Shown piece by piece: positions 46,817 through 58,368 of a stretch of 64,000 nt of DNA; the first letter of the stretch is position 1; each line of letters begins with the position of its first letter. A program made the position numbers and the translations under genes. The notes below the pieces were generated by a model. That model made no database searches. It saw nothing but the letters and a program-made list of their open reading frames with translations, and was not told where the DNA came from. Source of the stretch: Zeugodacus cucurbitae (taxonomy: Eukaryota > Arthropoda > Insecta > Diptera > Tephritidae); assembly GCF_028554725.1 (NCBI RefSeq), contig NC_071669.1, positions 51,887,001 through 51,951,000 on the forward strand, in the 5' to 3' direction.

Positions 46817-49800
46817 TTCTTCTTCTTAACTGGCGTAGAAACCGCTTACGCGGTTATAGCCGAGTCCACAACAGTGCGCCACGCATCTCTCCTTTTGGCG
46901 GTTTGGCGCCAATTGGTAATACCAAGTGAAGACAGGTCCTTCTCCACCTGGTCCTTCCACCGGAGTGGAGGTCTCCCTCTTCCTCGGCTTCCACCAGCGG
47001 GTACTGCATCGAAAACTTTCAGAGCTGGGGCACTTTCATCCATTCGAACAACATGACCCAGCCAGCGTAGCCGCTGTCTTTTTATTCGCTGGACTATGTC
47101 TATGTCGTCGAACAACACATACAGCTCATCATTCCATCTTCTGCGGTATTCGCCGTTGCCAATGTTTAAGGGACCGTAAATCTTCCGCAAAACCTTTCTC
47201 TCGAAAACTCCTAGTGCCGTCTCATCGGATGTTGACACCGTCCACGCTTCTGCACCATAAAGTAGGACGGGAATGATGAGGGACTTGTAGAGTTTAGTTT
47301 TTGTTCGTCGAGAGAGGACTTTACTTTTCAATTGCCTACTCAGTCCATAGTAGCACCTGTTGGCAAGAGTGATTCTGCGTTGGATTTCAAGGCTGACATT
47401 ATTATCGGTGTTAATGTTGGTTCCTAGGTATACGAAATTATCTACAACTTCAAAGTTATGACTGTCAACAGTGACGTGGGAGCCAAGACGCGAATGCGCT
47501 GACTGTTTGTTTGATAACAGGAGATATTTCGTCTTGTCCTCGTTCACCACCAGACCCATTCGCTTCGCTTCCTTATCCAGGCGGGAAAAAGCAGAACTAA
47601 CGGCGCGGGTGTTGTTTCCGATGATATCAATATCATCGGCGTACGCCAGGAGCTGTACACTCTTGTAGAAGATTGTACCTTCTCTATTTAGCTCTGCAGC
47701 TCTTATAATTTTCTCCAGCATCAAGTTAAAGAAGTCGCACGATAGCGAGTCACCTTGTCTGAAACCTCGTTTGGTATCGAACGGCTCGGAGAGGTCCTTC
47801 CCGATCATGACGGAGCTTTTGGTGTTGCTCAACGTCAACTTACACAGCCGTATTAGTTTTGCGGGGATACCAAATTCAGACATCGCGGCATAAAGGCAGC
47901 TCCTTTTCGTGCTGTCGAAAGCAGCTTTAAAGTCGACAAATAGATGGTGTGTGTCGATCCTTTTTTCACGGGTCTTCTCCAAGATTTGGCGCATGGTGAA
48001 TATCTGGTCAGTTGTTGATTTTCCAGGTCTAAAGCCACACTGATAAGGTCCAATCAGTTTGTTGACGGTGGGCTTTAGTCTTTCACACAGTAAGCTCGAT
48101 AGAACCTTATAAGCGATGTTAAGGAGGCTTATCCCACGATAGTTGGCGCAGATTGTGGGGTCTCCCTTTTTGTGGATTGGGCAGAGTACACTGAGATTCC
48201 AATCGTCGGGCATGCTTTCTTCCGACCATATTTCGCAAAGAAGCTGATGCATGCACCTTATCAGCTCTTCGCCGCCGTATTTGAATAGCTCGGCCGGCAA
48301 TCCATCGGCCCCCGCCGCCTTGTTGTTCTTCAAGCGGGTAATTGCTATTCTAATTTCTTCACGGTCGGGCAATGGAACATCTGTTCCATCGTCGTCGATT
48401 GGGGAATCGGGTTCGCCATCTCCTGGTGTTGTACTTTCACTGCCATTCAGCAGGCTGGAGAAGTGTTCCCTCCACAAACACAGTATACTCTGGTCATCAA
48501 CCACTAGATCACCGCTGGGGGTCCTACAGGAGTGTGCTCCGGTCTTGAAACCTTCAGTTAGTCGCCGGATCTTTTCGTAAAATTTTCGAGCATTACCCCT
48601 GTCGGCCAGCTTGTCAAGCTCTTCATACTCACGCATTTCTGCCTCTTTCTTTCTTTTTCTGCAAATGCGTCTCGCTTCCCTCTTCAGCTCTCGGTATCTT
48701 TCCCATCCCGCTCGTGTTGCGGTCGATCGCAACATTGCGAGGTAGGCAGTCTGTTTTCTCTCCACTGCGAGACGACAATCCTCATCATACCAGCTGTTTT
48801 TTTGGCTTTTCCGAAAGCCAATGGTTTCGGTTGCAGCTGTACGTAAGGAGTTTGATATGCCGTCCCACAGCTCCCTTATACCGAGATGCTGATGAGTGCT
48901 CTCAGAGAGCAGGAGTGCAAGTCGAGTAGAAAATCGTTCGGCTGTCGGTTGTGATTGCAGCTTCTCGATGTCGAACCTTCCTTGTGTTTGTTGACGTGTG
49001 CGCTTTTCTACACAGAGGCGGGTGCGTATCTTAGCTGCTACAAGATAGTGGTCCGAGTCGATGTTGGGACCACGAAGCGTACGCACATCAAAAACACTGG
49101 AGACATGTCGTCCATCTATCACAACATGATCGATCTGGTTGCGAGTGATTCGATCCGGGGACAGCCAAGTAGCTTGATGGATTTTCTTATGCTGGAATCT
49201 AGTGCTACAGATGACCATATTTCGGGCCCCGGCGAAGTCGATCAGCCTCAGACCGTTTGGTGATGTTTCGTCATGGAGGCTGAATTTTCCGACTGTTGTG
49301 CCAAAGACACCTTCTTTACCCACCCTAGCGTTGAAATCGCCAAGCACGATTTTGACATCGTGGCGGGGGCAGCGCTCATAGGTACGTTCTAGGCGCTCAT
49401 AGAAGGTATCTTTGGTCACATCGTCCTTCTCTTCCGTCGGGGCGTGGGCGCAAATCAGCGATATGTTGAAGAACCTCGCTTTGATGCGGATTGTGGCTAG
49501 ACGTTCATCCACCGGAGTGAATGCCAGGACTCGACGACGGAGTCTCTCTCCCACCACGAATCCCACACCGAATTTGCGCTCCTTTATATGGCCGCTGTAG
49601 TAGATGTCACAAGGACCCACCTTCTTCCGTCCTTGTCCCGTCCATCGCATTTCTTGGATTGCGGTGATGTCAGCCTTTACTCTTACGAGGACATCAACCA
49701 GCTGGGCAGAGGCACCTTCCCAATTAAGGGTCCGGACATTCCAGGTGCATGCCCTTAAATCATAGTCCTTTATACGTTTGCCGTGGTCGTCATCAAAAGG

Positions 49801-50083
49801 GGGGTTTCTCATCCGAGGCCTGTGTTTCTTATTCACTGGTTATTCGTTTTTATGTGGTGGGTCCCAAGCCCTACGCACAACCGCATAAGCGGGATTCGCC
49901 TTCTCACTTTAGCTCGCTTCCAGACGGATGTCTGTTGGCTACCCAGAGGATACTTGGTCTAAGACCGGAAGTTGTGAGCTGCTTGAGCCACATGTAAAAG
50001 AATCGTTCCTGGCCACTCCCAAGTGAATGGCAGTCAGAAACTTTCCTCACTTACGTGAACTTCTACATATGACTCCATCCTCC
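46817..50083 (-). mobile_element. Full-length RTE-like non-LTR retrotransposon
   Basis: A 3.27-kb element on the minus strand bounded by the 9-bp repeat AATCTTAGC. The 5' end (50083) begins a UTR of about 270 bases. The 3' end finishes in an AAG repeat (CTTCTTCTT on the plus strand, 46817-46828) rather than poly(A). Size, a single ORF and a microsatellite-like tail fit the RTE group. The clade is my inference and was not tested by phylogeny. At least four other copies of this family lie in the window. Confidence 0.9.
46846..49812 (-). CDS. Endonuclease/reverse transcriptase polyprotein of RTE-like element
   Basis: An uninterrupted frame of 988 codons runs from the first ATG at 49812 to the stop at the left boundary. 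The N-terminal third is an apurinic-type endonuclease, with TWNVRTLNWEG, catalytic-glutamate block QEMRWTGQG, LGDFNARVG and the terminal histidine block SDHYLV. A basic linker follows, then the RT domain: YRGISLLNIAYKVLSSLL, motif A HHLFVDFKAAFDS, motif B KRGFRQGDSLSCDFFN, motif C LLAYADDIDIIG. The tail has LYGAEAWTV, RRRWNDELYVLF and RWLGHVVRMDE. All key catalytic residues are present and there is no stop or frameshift, so the copy could be active. Neighbouring copies at 2515, 9456, 17566 and 23386 are broken. Confidence 0.95.
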   Translation of the reverse strand: MRNPPFDDDHGKRIKDYDLRACTWNVRTLNWEGASAQLVDVLVRVKADITAIQEMRWTGQGRKKVGPCDIYYSGHIKERKFGVGFVVGERLRRRVLAFTPVDERLATIRIKARFFNISLICAHAPTEEKDDVTKDTFYERLERTYERCPRHDVKIVLGDFNARVGKEGVFGTTVGKFSLHDETSPNGLRLIDFAGARNMVICSTRFQHKKIHQATWLSPDRITRNQIDHVVIDGRHVSSVFDVRTLRGPNIDSDHYLVAAKIRTRLCVEKRTRQQTQGRFDIEKLQSQPTAERFSTRLALLLSESTHQHLGIRELWDGISNSLRTAATETIGFRKSQKNSWYDEDCRLAVERKQTAYLAMLRSTATRAGWERYRELKREARRICRKRKKEAEMREYEELDKLADRGNARKFYEKIRRLTEGFKTGAHSCRTPSGDLVVDDQSILCLWREHFSSLLNGSESTTPGDGEPDSPIDDDGTDVPLPDREEIRIAITRLKNNKAAGADGLPAELFKYGGEELIRCMHQLLCEIWSEESMPDDWNLSVLCPIHKKGDPTICANYRGISLLNIAYKVLSSLLCERLKPTVNKLIGPYQCGFRPGKSTTDQIFTMRQILEKTREKRIDTHHLFVDFKAAFDSTKRSCLYAAMSEFGIPAKLIRLCKLTLSNTKSSVMIGKDLSEPFDTKRGFRQGDSLSCDFFNLMLEKIIRAAELNREGTIFYKSVQLLAYADDIDIIGNNTRAVSSAFSRLDKEAKRMGLVVNEDKTKYLLLSNKQSAHSRLGSHVTVDSHNFEVVDNFVYLGTNINTDNNVSLEIQRRITLANRCYYGLSRQLKSKVLSRRTKTKLYKSLIIPVLLYGAEAWTVSTSDETALGVFERKVLRKIYGPLNIGNGEYRRRWNDELYVLFDDIDIVQRIKRQRLRWLGHVVRMDESAPALKVFDAVPAGGSRGRGRPPLRWKDQVEKDLSSLGITNWRQTAKRRDAWRTVVDSAITA

Positions 50084-50092
50084 AATCTTAGC
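50084..50092. repeat. Target-site duplication, right copy
   Basis: Exact copy of 46808-46816. Confidence 0.8.
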
Positions 50093-52846
50093 GTGGGTAT
50101 AAATTAGTGGAAATGCATTTCGGTCTTGCTCGGATTCTCTATTGTGAACAATGAACAAGCGGTCCCAGGATAACAGATTGTGATTAGAGTCTTGTGAGTC
50201 TACCGAATGTACGATAGTTGAACAGGCATAAAGGTAACTGCTCCGGAATAATATACAGTCCAGTCCACGATTTTGGGAGGATTCTTCATATCGGGAAAAT
50301 GGCCTCTTTTTAAAACAAACAAATTTGTTATAACTTAACCCTGCGCATGCAGAATTTTTTTCACAATTTTTATGGTGGGTGTTTTATCCCTCTTTGGGAG
50401 TTATTTAAGGTATTTCGAAGGAGAAACTAGCTGTTCGAAGGTTTTAGATCATTGGGAAAGTGCTGTTAGTTTTAAGACTTCGGGAGATTATACGCAAGAA
50501 GAAGCTGTATTCGGCATTTTGTGCCTCAAAGAAGCTTACGGATTTTATGAGAACGTTTTTCTCCGAGAATGTGACGTCGGAAACCTTTTCTTATTGAACG
50601 GAAAGACAATATGGTAATACCTTTTTTCGGTATATTCTTTGTAACATAATAGTAAGGTGAAAAATCACGTCTCCTTGGATAAGGATGAGATGGCAGAACG
50701 CATACCACTTTCTTGGAAATTTCAGCGATAGCATTGTTTCGAAACCCCACTACTCTTTAAAAAAAAACTAAAAATAGGAACAACTCTGTTGGGTACCATA
50801 TATTGAAATGTGGTACTTTATTTGTTGTACTCGTACTGTCTTCGGTTAATCAGACTTTGAATATTGGCGAGTCGAACAAACAACTGGTATAAAATGGCCT
50901 AATCTAGTACAGACAGAAGAATAAATACAATTAGACTTCTATAATTAGGAAACGATAGATCTCTTGTATTAAATTCATTTGGTCTTTTGGGCTAAAGTGA
51001 GCAAGCAAAAAAAATATACAATCGAAGACGGCTTATGTGATATTTTGCATGGTTTTATAAGAGTATATATATATTACTTATGCACACATATGTGAGTGCA
51101 CATAGCAGCATCCATATAAATCTGCATGTGTCTAATTAAGTATTTCCGAAGCAAGATAATTTTGCAACAGCCAGCCATGCGCACAGCAGCCGACAAACAG
51201 CTCATGCCACAAGCGCAGCACGCCTACTCAGCTTGTGGAGCGGGCGTTCGCAAGTGTCGCAGCAGGATAACACAACACAAATCTGTTGCCGAAGGCGCAC
51301 ACAAATAAAGCAACGCATGAGTCTGAAAATAAAAAGTGAGCAACGAAGTGAAAAGGACTCAAGAAATGCGCAAAAGAGCGGCAAAGTTGAAACTCGACAC
51401 GGGCGTTTGAGGCAAAAGAAAAAAAAATGGCACGAAAAAAGTGCAAGTACCGTAGCACGATTGTGATTGCGTTGGAGCGCAGCAGGAAATTTTGTTGTGT
51501 TGAAAACAAAAATGTGGAAAACCATTCGTTTCCTGTATGTTGGCTGTTGGCGGCACGGTGAGCGGGGCGTGTCTGAGTGATACTTGTAGTTCTTTTATGT
51601 GTCCCTACACATGTGTAGGGGTAGACATGAGTGCGGAAAACAATTGAATAATTTTGCCACCGTAAGATGTAAGCAACGCATGTTGAAGAACTGTAAAAGG
51701 TCTATAAAATACTGTCTATTACAAATATATGTCTGACAGGATATGTTAACCGTTAGGTTTCTATGCTTTAATAGTGCTGAAATGTGTTATTCACCTGTAA
51801 AAACCGGAACATATTTCATTTGTAGTGTTGCCAGATTAAAATAATTCTAAATTGGGTTTTGGAAAGTGTAGCTAATGTAATTGAACATAGACAACAATAA
51901 TATATAGTAGGAATGGTAAAATAAAATTAGTAAACTTTGTTTGCTGGCTTCTTCAGATTCAATAATTGATCTTATCAGACAAACTGAGATACTAGAAGTC
52001 GGCATTAATAGCCAAGTAATTTTAATAAGAACATTTTGTTTGACTTGTCTGCCAAAGAGCTGTCACTATCCGTACATTTTGAAATTCATTGCGAAAACAG
52101 GGGGAAGATAATTCTAACCCTTTACAACATAACAGTATATTCTATAATTCATTATTCTCACTTGACTATATGTTGAGCTCTTTTGGAAGTAATCTGTATT
52201 TCTCATAAATATGTAGATATGTAACCACGTAGAATTATTTTGTTAGAATCAAATCTATAGATTCTGAATTCAAATACAAGTTTCTGATTTAGTGTCATTG
52301 AATTTGATCTATTGACTTGTTGCATGGTGAGACTCTCCCGTGTTTACAAAAGACCTTTCGACTTAAAGCTAAACTTAAAACCCTCTTAATGTTACTGGTT
52401 TCGGAAATAATTAAGCATACTAAGAAAATATTTTTTCGAATTTTCCAGGAGTTTGTACGAATATTACGAACACATAGACTTTATTTTTTCAGCAATGATA
52501 ATACATCCGTTCGCGAGCGAAGTCATAACGTAGCACGAGTAGAGCTAATTATAGAACTTACGATTGACAAAGATTTCTATGGAGGGAACTTGGGGATTCG
52601 TCTTCCTTGACCAGACATTCATAAGAATTTGCAATAATAAACGCGTCAAATAAGACTTGGAAGTAAGCAGGAGATCTACAGCATGAAAAAGAGAAGGATG
52701 AGAATAATTCAAAAGGAATTTTGAAAGATTTTGGAGTTCTAAGTTCCGAAAAGCTACTGAAGAAGTAGGTTAATCCGATTTTGTGAACTCGACCCACCAT
52801 GTAATATTTCTAAATATTAAACTAAATGTTTTAAAAATTAATAAAA
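50093..52846. other. Intergenic DNA
   Basis: Open frames near 50372-50617, 51126-51525 and 52317-52610 show no family features or splice context. The 51170-51480 part is rich in A and G on the plus strand, which produces open frames on both strands. Confidence 0.4.
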
Positions 52847-53918
52847 AACAAGTAAGGAAGGGCTAAGTTCGGGTGTAACCGAACATTTTATACTCTCGCA
52901 ATTTATTTATTTAACTTTATTTATATTATATAATACACAATTTGACCCACCTATTCGTCATATATATTGTATAAGGTCCATTGAAAGTTGGAAACCATAA
53001 TATTAGTGCGATATATGGGGCCTTAAAAACCTATGGTAGTATTTGTGCAAAGTTCTGCACCGATATCTTCACTAGTGCTTCCTTTATATATTGTAAAGTA
53101 AACGATTCAGATTGTCTTCAAAGTTCTGGTATATAGGAAGTAGGCGTGGTTGTCAAGCGATTTGGCTTATTTTCACAATATATCATTGGGATGTAAGGAA
53201 ACTATTACAAACCAAGTTTCATTGAAATCGGTCAAGTAGTTCCTGAGATATGGTTTTTGACCCATAAGTGGGGGACGCCACGCCCATTTTCTATTTTGTA
53301 AAAAAATTTGAGTGCAGCTTCCATCTGCCATTTCTTATGTGAAATTTAGTGTTTCTGACGTTTTTTTTAGTGAGTTAACCCACTTTTAGTAATTTTCAAC
53401 TTAACCTTTGTATGGGAGCTGGGCGTGGTTATTATCCGATTTTCTTCATTTTTGGACTGTATTAAGAAGTGGCTAAAAAACGACTGCAGAAAGTTTGGTT
53501 TATATAGCTCTATTGGTTTGCGAGATATGTACAAAAAACTTAGTAGGGGGCGGGGCCAGGCCCACTTCCCCAAAAAAATTACATCCAAATATGCCCCTTC
53601 CTAGTGTGATCCTTCATATCAAATTTTATTTCCATAGCTTTATTTATGGTTTAGTTATGGCACTTTATGTGTTTTCGGTTTTCCCATTTTTGTGGGCGTG
53701 GCAGTGGTCCGATTTTGCTCATTGTGTGCCAAGTTTCATCAAGCTATCTTAGTTTTCACTCAATTTACAGACATTCGAATTTAAATTCCACTCCTCACCC
53801 TGATCACTTTGGTATATATAACTCTATATCTAACTCGTTTAGTTTTGGGTGTTACAAACAACCGTTATGTGAACAAAACTATAATACTCCCTTTAGCAAC
53901 TTTGTTGCGAGAGTATAA
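52847..53918 (+). repeat. Dispersed ~1-kb fly repeat, copy B
   Basis: Complete unit from 'aacaagtaaggaag' to 'gttgcgagagtata'. The first part contains the near-palindrome 'ttcgggtgtaaccgaa', and the ends carry 'tatactctcgcaa' and its inverted form, so the unit has short inverted ends. It has no coding capacity. Copies lie at 7512, 57165 (inverted) and 63905. Confidence 0.85.
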
Positions 53919-54094
53919 TAAAATATATTACTCAGACATTGGCGTTATCGGTGCCAAGTCTCCATACTCGTATGTATGTAGGTAATGAGTTCATTTTGTT
54001 GAAAACTTTGCTTTCTCAAGGACGTTACTTACAGTTTTTCCAACCAGATCATGTCCCATTCTGCTGGAACTAAGGGTCGTCCAAGTTAGATAAG
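53919..54094. other. Non-coding spacer
   Basis: No feature seen. Confidence 0.35.
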
Positions 54095-54175
54095 GTTAAT
54101 CTGGCCAGCCGCAAAGCCACGCATAGACCAGTTTTGACCTTTGGCGATAACAGATGGAGTACCGTCACATAGTCA
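54095..54175 (+). repeat. Short dispersed repeat, copy 2
   Basis: Second copy of the unit at 1656-1740 ('aaagccacgcatagaccag', 'taccgtcaca'). Confidence 0.55.
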
Positions 54176-57164
54176 ATGATGAGTAGTCAGCTTTTAGTAT
54201 GCCAGCGCTTAACGAGAATTTTAAATGGTTATTTGGGCTCACTACCAGTACTTGCTTCAGTTTCTCATACTATGAGCAAGATCGTTCGGGTATTTGCCTT
54301 AATTTTTTGTCTCTAAGTGACCAATGTTGCACAAAACGATATCTCCAGCCATACTTTCAAGAAAAACAAATTGACTAAAGAGCTGATATTTTTAAAATCT
54401 GTGTCCATCTGTGATTTCTTAGGATACTATTCGATATTTTCTGGATTAAAAAATCACTAAATTGATTGAACAACCTATACTCATATGTTTACCATTTATA
54501 TGAAGTTTTCTGTTATTTAATACTATTAGGAGTTTTTTTTTTTTCAATGTAAAAAACGCTTGGCGGATGCGTGTGTCTCTTGAACGGAGTTATTCAGGTT
54601 ATGAATAAAATATTGTACCTCTCAGTATGTATGTTAATGAATCACCACACATAAATTGTATATGAACATTTTTCTGAAAGGAAATCTCTTTAACTGTTCC
54701 TTCTAATTAAAGAGGCGATGACTGTCTTATAAATGCGTTTGGGGTTACTTACAATTCAAGATTTCTATCGCTACTTTCGCTGTAGCCTAGCGATATATGA
54801 ATGTGCTATGAGGAGGTGTGTGTATGTAGAATTATAAGAATCTATGGTATTGTGCCACAGCGAACTGAACAGCACGTCACAAAATACGTGGAAAAAAATC
54901 AACACAAATCATTCGTTTGGCTGAAGCTACCTGCAAGGCGTTGACAAGGACACGTTTCACAGCGTTTTCCACTTCAATGTTGCACGTAATATTACGTAAC
55001 AGTACAGCATAATGCACGCGCATAAGAATACTATGTATGTATGTATGTATGTATGTGTGTATGTATAGTTGGAATTGTAGCATTTGCTAGCGGTTTGCTC
55101 TGCTCAGGACCATTATTGGATTATTGCTGTGTTGGACGTTCGTGCGTCATTGTTTTTACAGTGGTGTTGCCCGCGTCGTTTGTGCAACTACAACAAACAG
55201 CAATTATGTAAGTATGTGTGGCGTGATAAATTCCTGCGACCAATAACTGCACAAAAAAAGGTCACCACTCCTCAAAGGAAGGCACAACAACACAACAGCT
55301 CAATGCTACACATATTATGTAATGCGTGTGCGGTCACAATGCAACGTTGCGGACGGATAGAGATCAGCAGGAATACAACAATAACAACAACAATACATTG
55401 CGGCACAATTTTTCGTCGAGTCTACCGCTGACCTGTTTAGTTTGACTTCGTTTTTATTGACCGACCGACATCTAGTTAAAAAATTCAGGACATTCAGGTC
55501 ACGCACGAATTCCCGGCGTTCTCAGCGTACAACGCAATTGTGTTGCGACGCTCTTTATGTCGTCCAATGCAGTTAAAGGCAGTCAATGGGAGCGACGGAA
55601 TACAACGTAACGCCTCTAAGAAGCGTTTTAGACAAAGCATTTGCGTTGTTTTGAGGCGTTCCAAGGAAGTGACCAAAAGAGCCAAAAGAATGAGAACAAA
55701 AAAATAGAACAAGGCCAATTGCATAACATTGCATATACTCGCATGTTTGTATGTATGCAACAATTTTTTCATTATTATTTTTATTGTTTTTTTTTTTCCT
55801 ACGTATGTCCCGCTAGCAATGAGGTCAGACGCAATTACCAAATTATCGCTGACCACCCCCGCTGTGTTGCGCTTACCTTGTGGCAGGTCTCGGTAATGCG
55901 TCGCGCAGCCGCAGGCGGGTGCTATGCCTACATACATATAGAGACATACAGATTTAAGATTTTTTGCATATTTTGCATGCGTTTATGCTAATGATGCAGC
56001 ACGCATGCCAATTTCGTTACAATTTTTTGTTTGCTTTTTTGTTATATTTTTTTTGTCTTCTGTCACTCATCAGTACTTTGCATACAAGTGAGCTGCTCCC
56101 GCTGTCGTGCGTTGATTTTTTGGTTATTTCTGTTTGGGTCGAAGGTTAACCTTTGCGGTTGGCCGGTATAGTTGCACTAATTTTTTGCACTCATTTATTT
56201 TTTATTTAGAGCACACACGACCTGTGAAGATCTGCGCTCATTTTGCCATACATTCTTTTGTTTATCTTTATTTTGTCCTCGTTTTTGTTGTGGTGTTTCT
56301 GTTTATGGCGTGTGCAAAAATTGTTTGTTGTTTTTTTGTTTATTGCTTGACGTTAATTATTCCAGTGTGGAGATTCGCACGCGTTTCATATTAGCGCGTT
56401 TTTGTTTTTTTTTTTTATTAAAAGAGTAAGGGTACATATGTTCGAAGTAACCCAGTTGACTTTATTGCATTACTCGGAAACAATAATTTCAATGATATAT
56501 ATATGTGATACCTTCTTATGTATGTAAGATTCATATATCAATAAAGTAGAATTACAATCCTTTCAGAAAATATTTTTGCATTAAGGTGAACGCTCGATAA
56601 TATTTTATTGTACAAAGTTGCTCTGAAGATTAAACCAAAATATTTGAAACTCATCTAAATCTAATCTAAAATTCAAAAATTTTCGACCTTCAAAATTATT
56701 GTAAATTAGGTATCTCTCTTCTCCAAGTAATCAATGTAGATCTCACCTTGTAAATCTCAGAAAAACGTCATCTATCTGGACGATAGAACAAGAAGGCAAG
56801 TTCGCTGAATAAAGTAAACTTTTTCGACGGTCCCTTGTTCTAGTTGATCCATGTTACGTTGATGGTCGAGAAACTACTTCAGATTGCACTGAAACAGCGT
56901 TAAATATTGCTCTAAAGTGGTCTCACCGTTGTGCTTTCTCCTGCTCACTATTTCAAACATGTCAGAGAAGCAGATGCCCACTCGGTATTTTTCTTAGCTA
57001 TCTCGAGATCGTGGTCTTTTGTCATTACGTAGGATACTCCTTAGTAGATGTGTTTGGTGCGCTAGACATACCTCTTCAAAAAGTGATTTGTATTCCACAA
57101 TCATGCGGTAACCTAGCCTATCCGTCCGATTTCTTTAAACTAAAAACTCACCTCGGACAATTTT
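54176..57164. other. Intergenic DNA
   Basis: Contains a GTAT microsatellite at 55032-55066 and GC-richer stretches near 55080-55650. No convincing exon was found despite many open frames. Confidence 0.4.
55032..55066. repeat. (GTAT)n microsatellite
   Basis: Tandem GTAT units with one GTGT interruption. Confidence 0.85.
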
Positions 57165-58368
57165 TATACTCTCGCAACAAATGTTGCAAAAGAGAGTATT
57201 ATAGTTTTGCTCACATAACGGTTGTTTGTAACACCCAAAACTAAACGAGTTAGATATAGGGTTATATATACCAAAGTGATCAGGGTGAAGAGTGGAGTTC
57301 AAATCCGAATGTCTGTCTGTCCGTCCGTCCGTCCGTCTGTGCAAGCTGTAACTTGAGTAAAAATTAAGATATCTTGATGAAACTTGGCACACTTATTTCT
57401 TGGCACCATAGGAAGCTTTCGAAAATGAGCAAAATCGGACCACTGCCACGCCCACAAAATGGCGAAACACATAAAGTGCCATAACTAAGCCATAAATAAA
57501 GCTATGGAAATAAAATTTGGTATGAAGGATCGCACTGTGAAGGGGCATATTTGGATGTAATTTTTTTGGGGAAGTGGGCGTGGCCCCGCCCCCAAATAGG
57601 TCTTATGTACATATCTCGCAAACCAATAGAGCTATATAAACCAAACTTTCTGCAGTCGTTTGTTTTAGCCATTTCTTAATACAGTCCAAAATTGAAAGAA
57701 ATCGGATCATAACCACGCCCACCTCCCATACAAAAGTTAGGTTGAAAATTACTAAAAGTCGGTTAACTAACTAACGAAAAAAGTCAGAAACACTTAATTT
57801 AACATAAGAAATGGCAGATGAAAGCTGCAATCAGATTTTTTTTACAAAATGGAAAATGGGCGTGGCGTAGCCCACTTATGGGTCAAAAACCATATCTCAG
57901 GAACTACTCGACCGATTTCAATGAAACTTGGTTTGTAATAGTTTCCTTACATCCCAATGATATGTTGTGAAAATAGGTCAAATCGCTTCACAACTACGCC
58001 TACTTCCTATATACCAGAACTTTGAAGACAATCTGAATCGTTTACTTTACAATATATAAAGTAAGTACTAGTGAAGATATCGGTGCAGAACTTTGCAGAA
58101 ATACTATGTTAATAGTGTGGCAGCCCCATTCTAAAAATCGCCGAAATCGGACCATAGGTTTTTAAGGCCCCATATATCGAACACGAGGACCTCGGTGCTT
58201 CTAACCTAATATTATGGTTTCCAACTTTCAATGATCTTTATACCATATATATGACGAATATGTGGGTCAAATTGTGTATTATATAATATAAATAAAGTTA
58301 AATAAATATATATCGAGAGTATAAAATGTTCGGTTACACCCGAACTTAGTCCTTCCTTACTTGTTTTA
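57165..58368 (-). repeat. Dispersed ~1-kb fly repeat, copy C, inverted
   Basis: Complete copy in the opposite orientation to 52847-53918, from 'atactctcgcaac' to 'ccttccttacttgttt'. It includes a CCGT tandem near 57320-57340. The left end can form a hairpin (tactctcgcaac and gttgcaaaagagagta). Confidence 0.85.

Noticed and set aside
50372..50617. 81-codon plus-strand open frame
   Set aside because: No recognisable domain, splice context or promoter. Its length is expected by chance.
57313..57340. CCGT tandem as an independent microsatellite locus
   Set aside because: It lies inside the dispersed repeat copy C at a position where the family is naturally prone to expansion.
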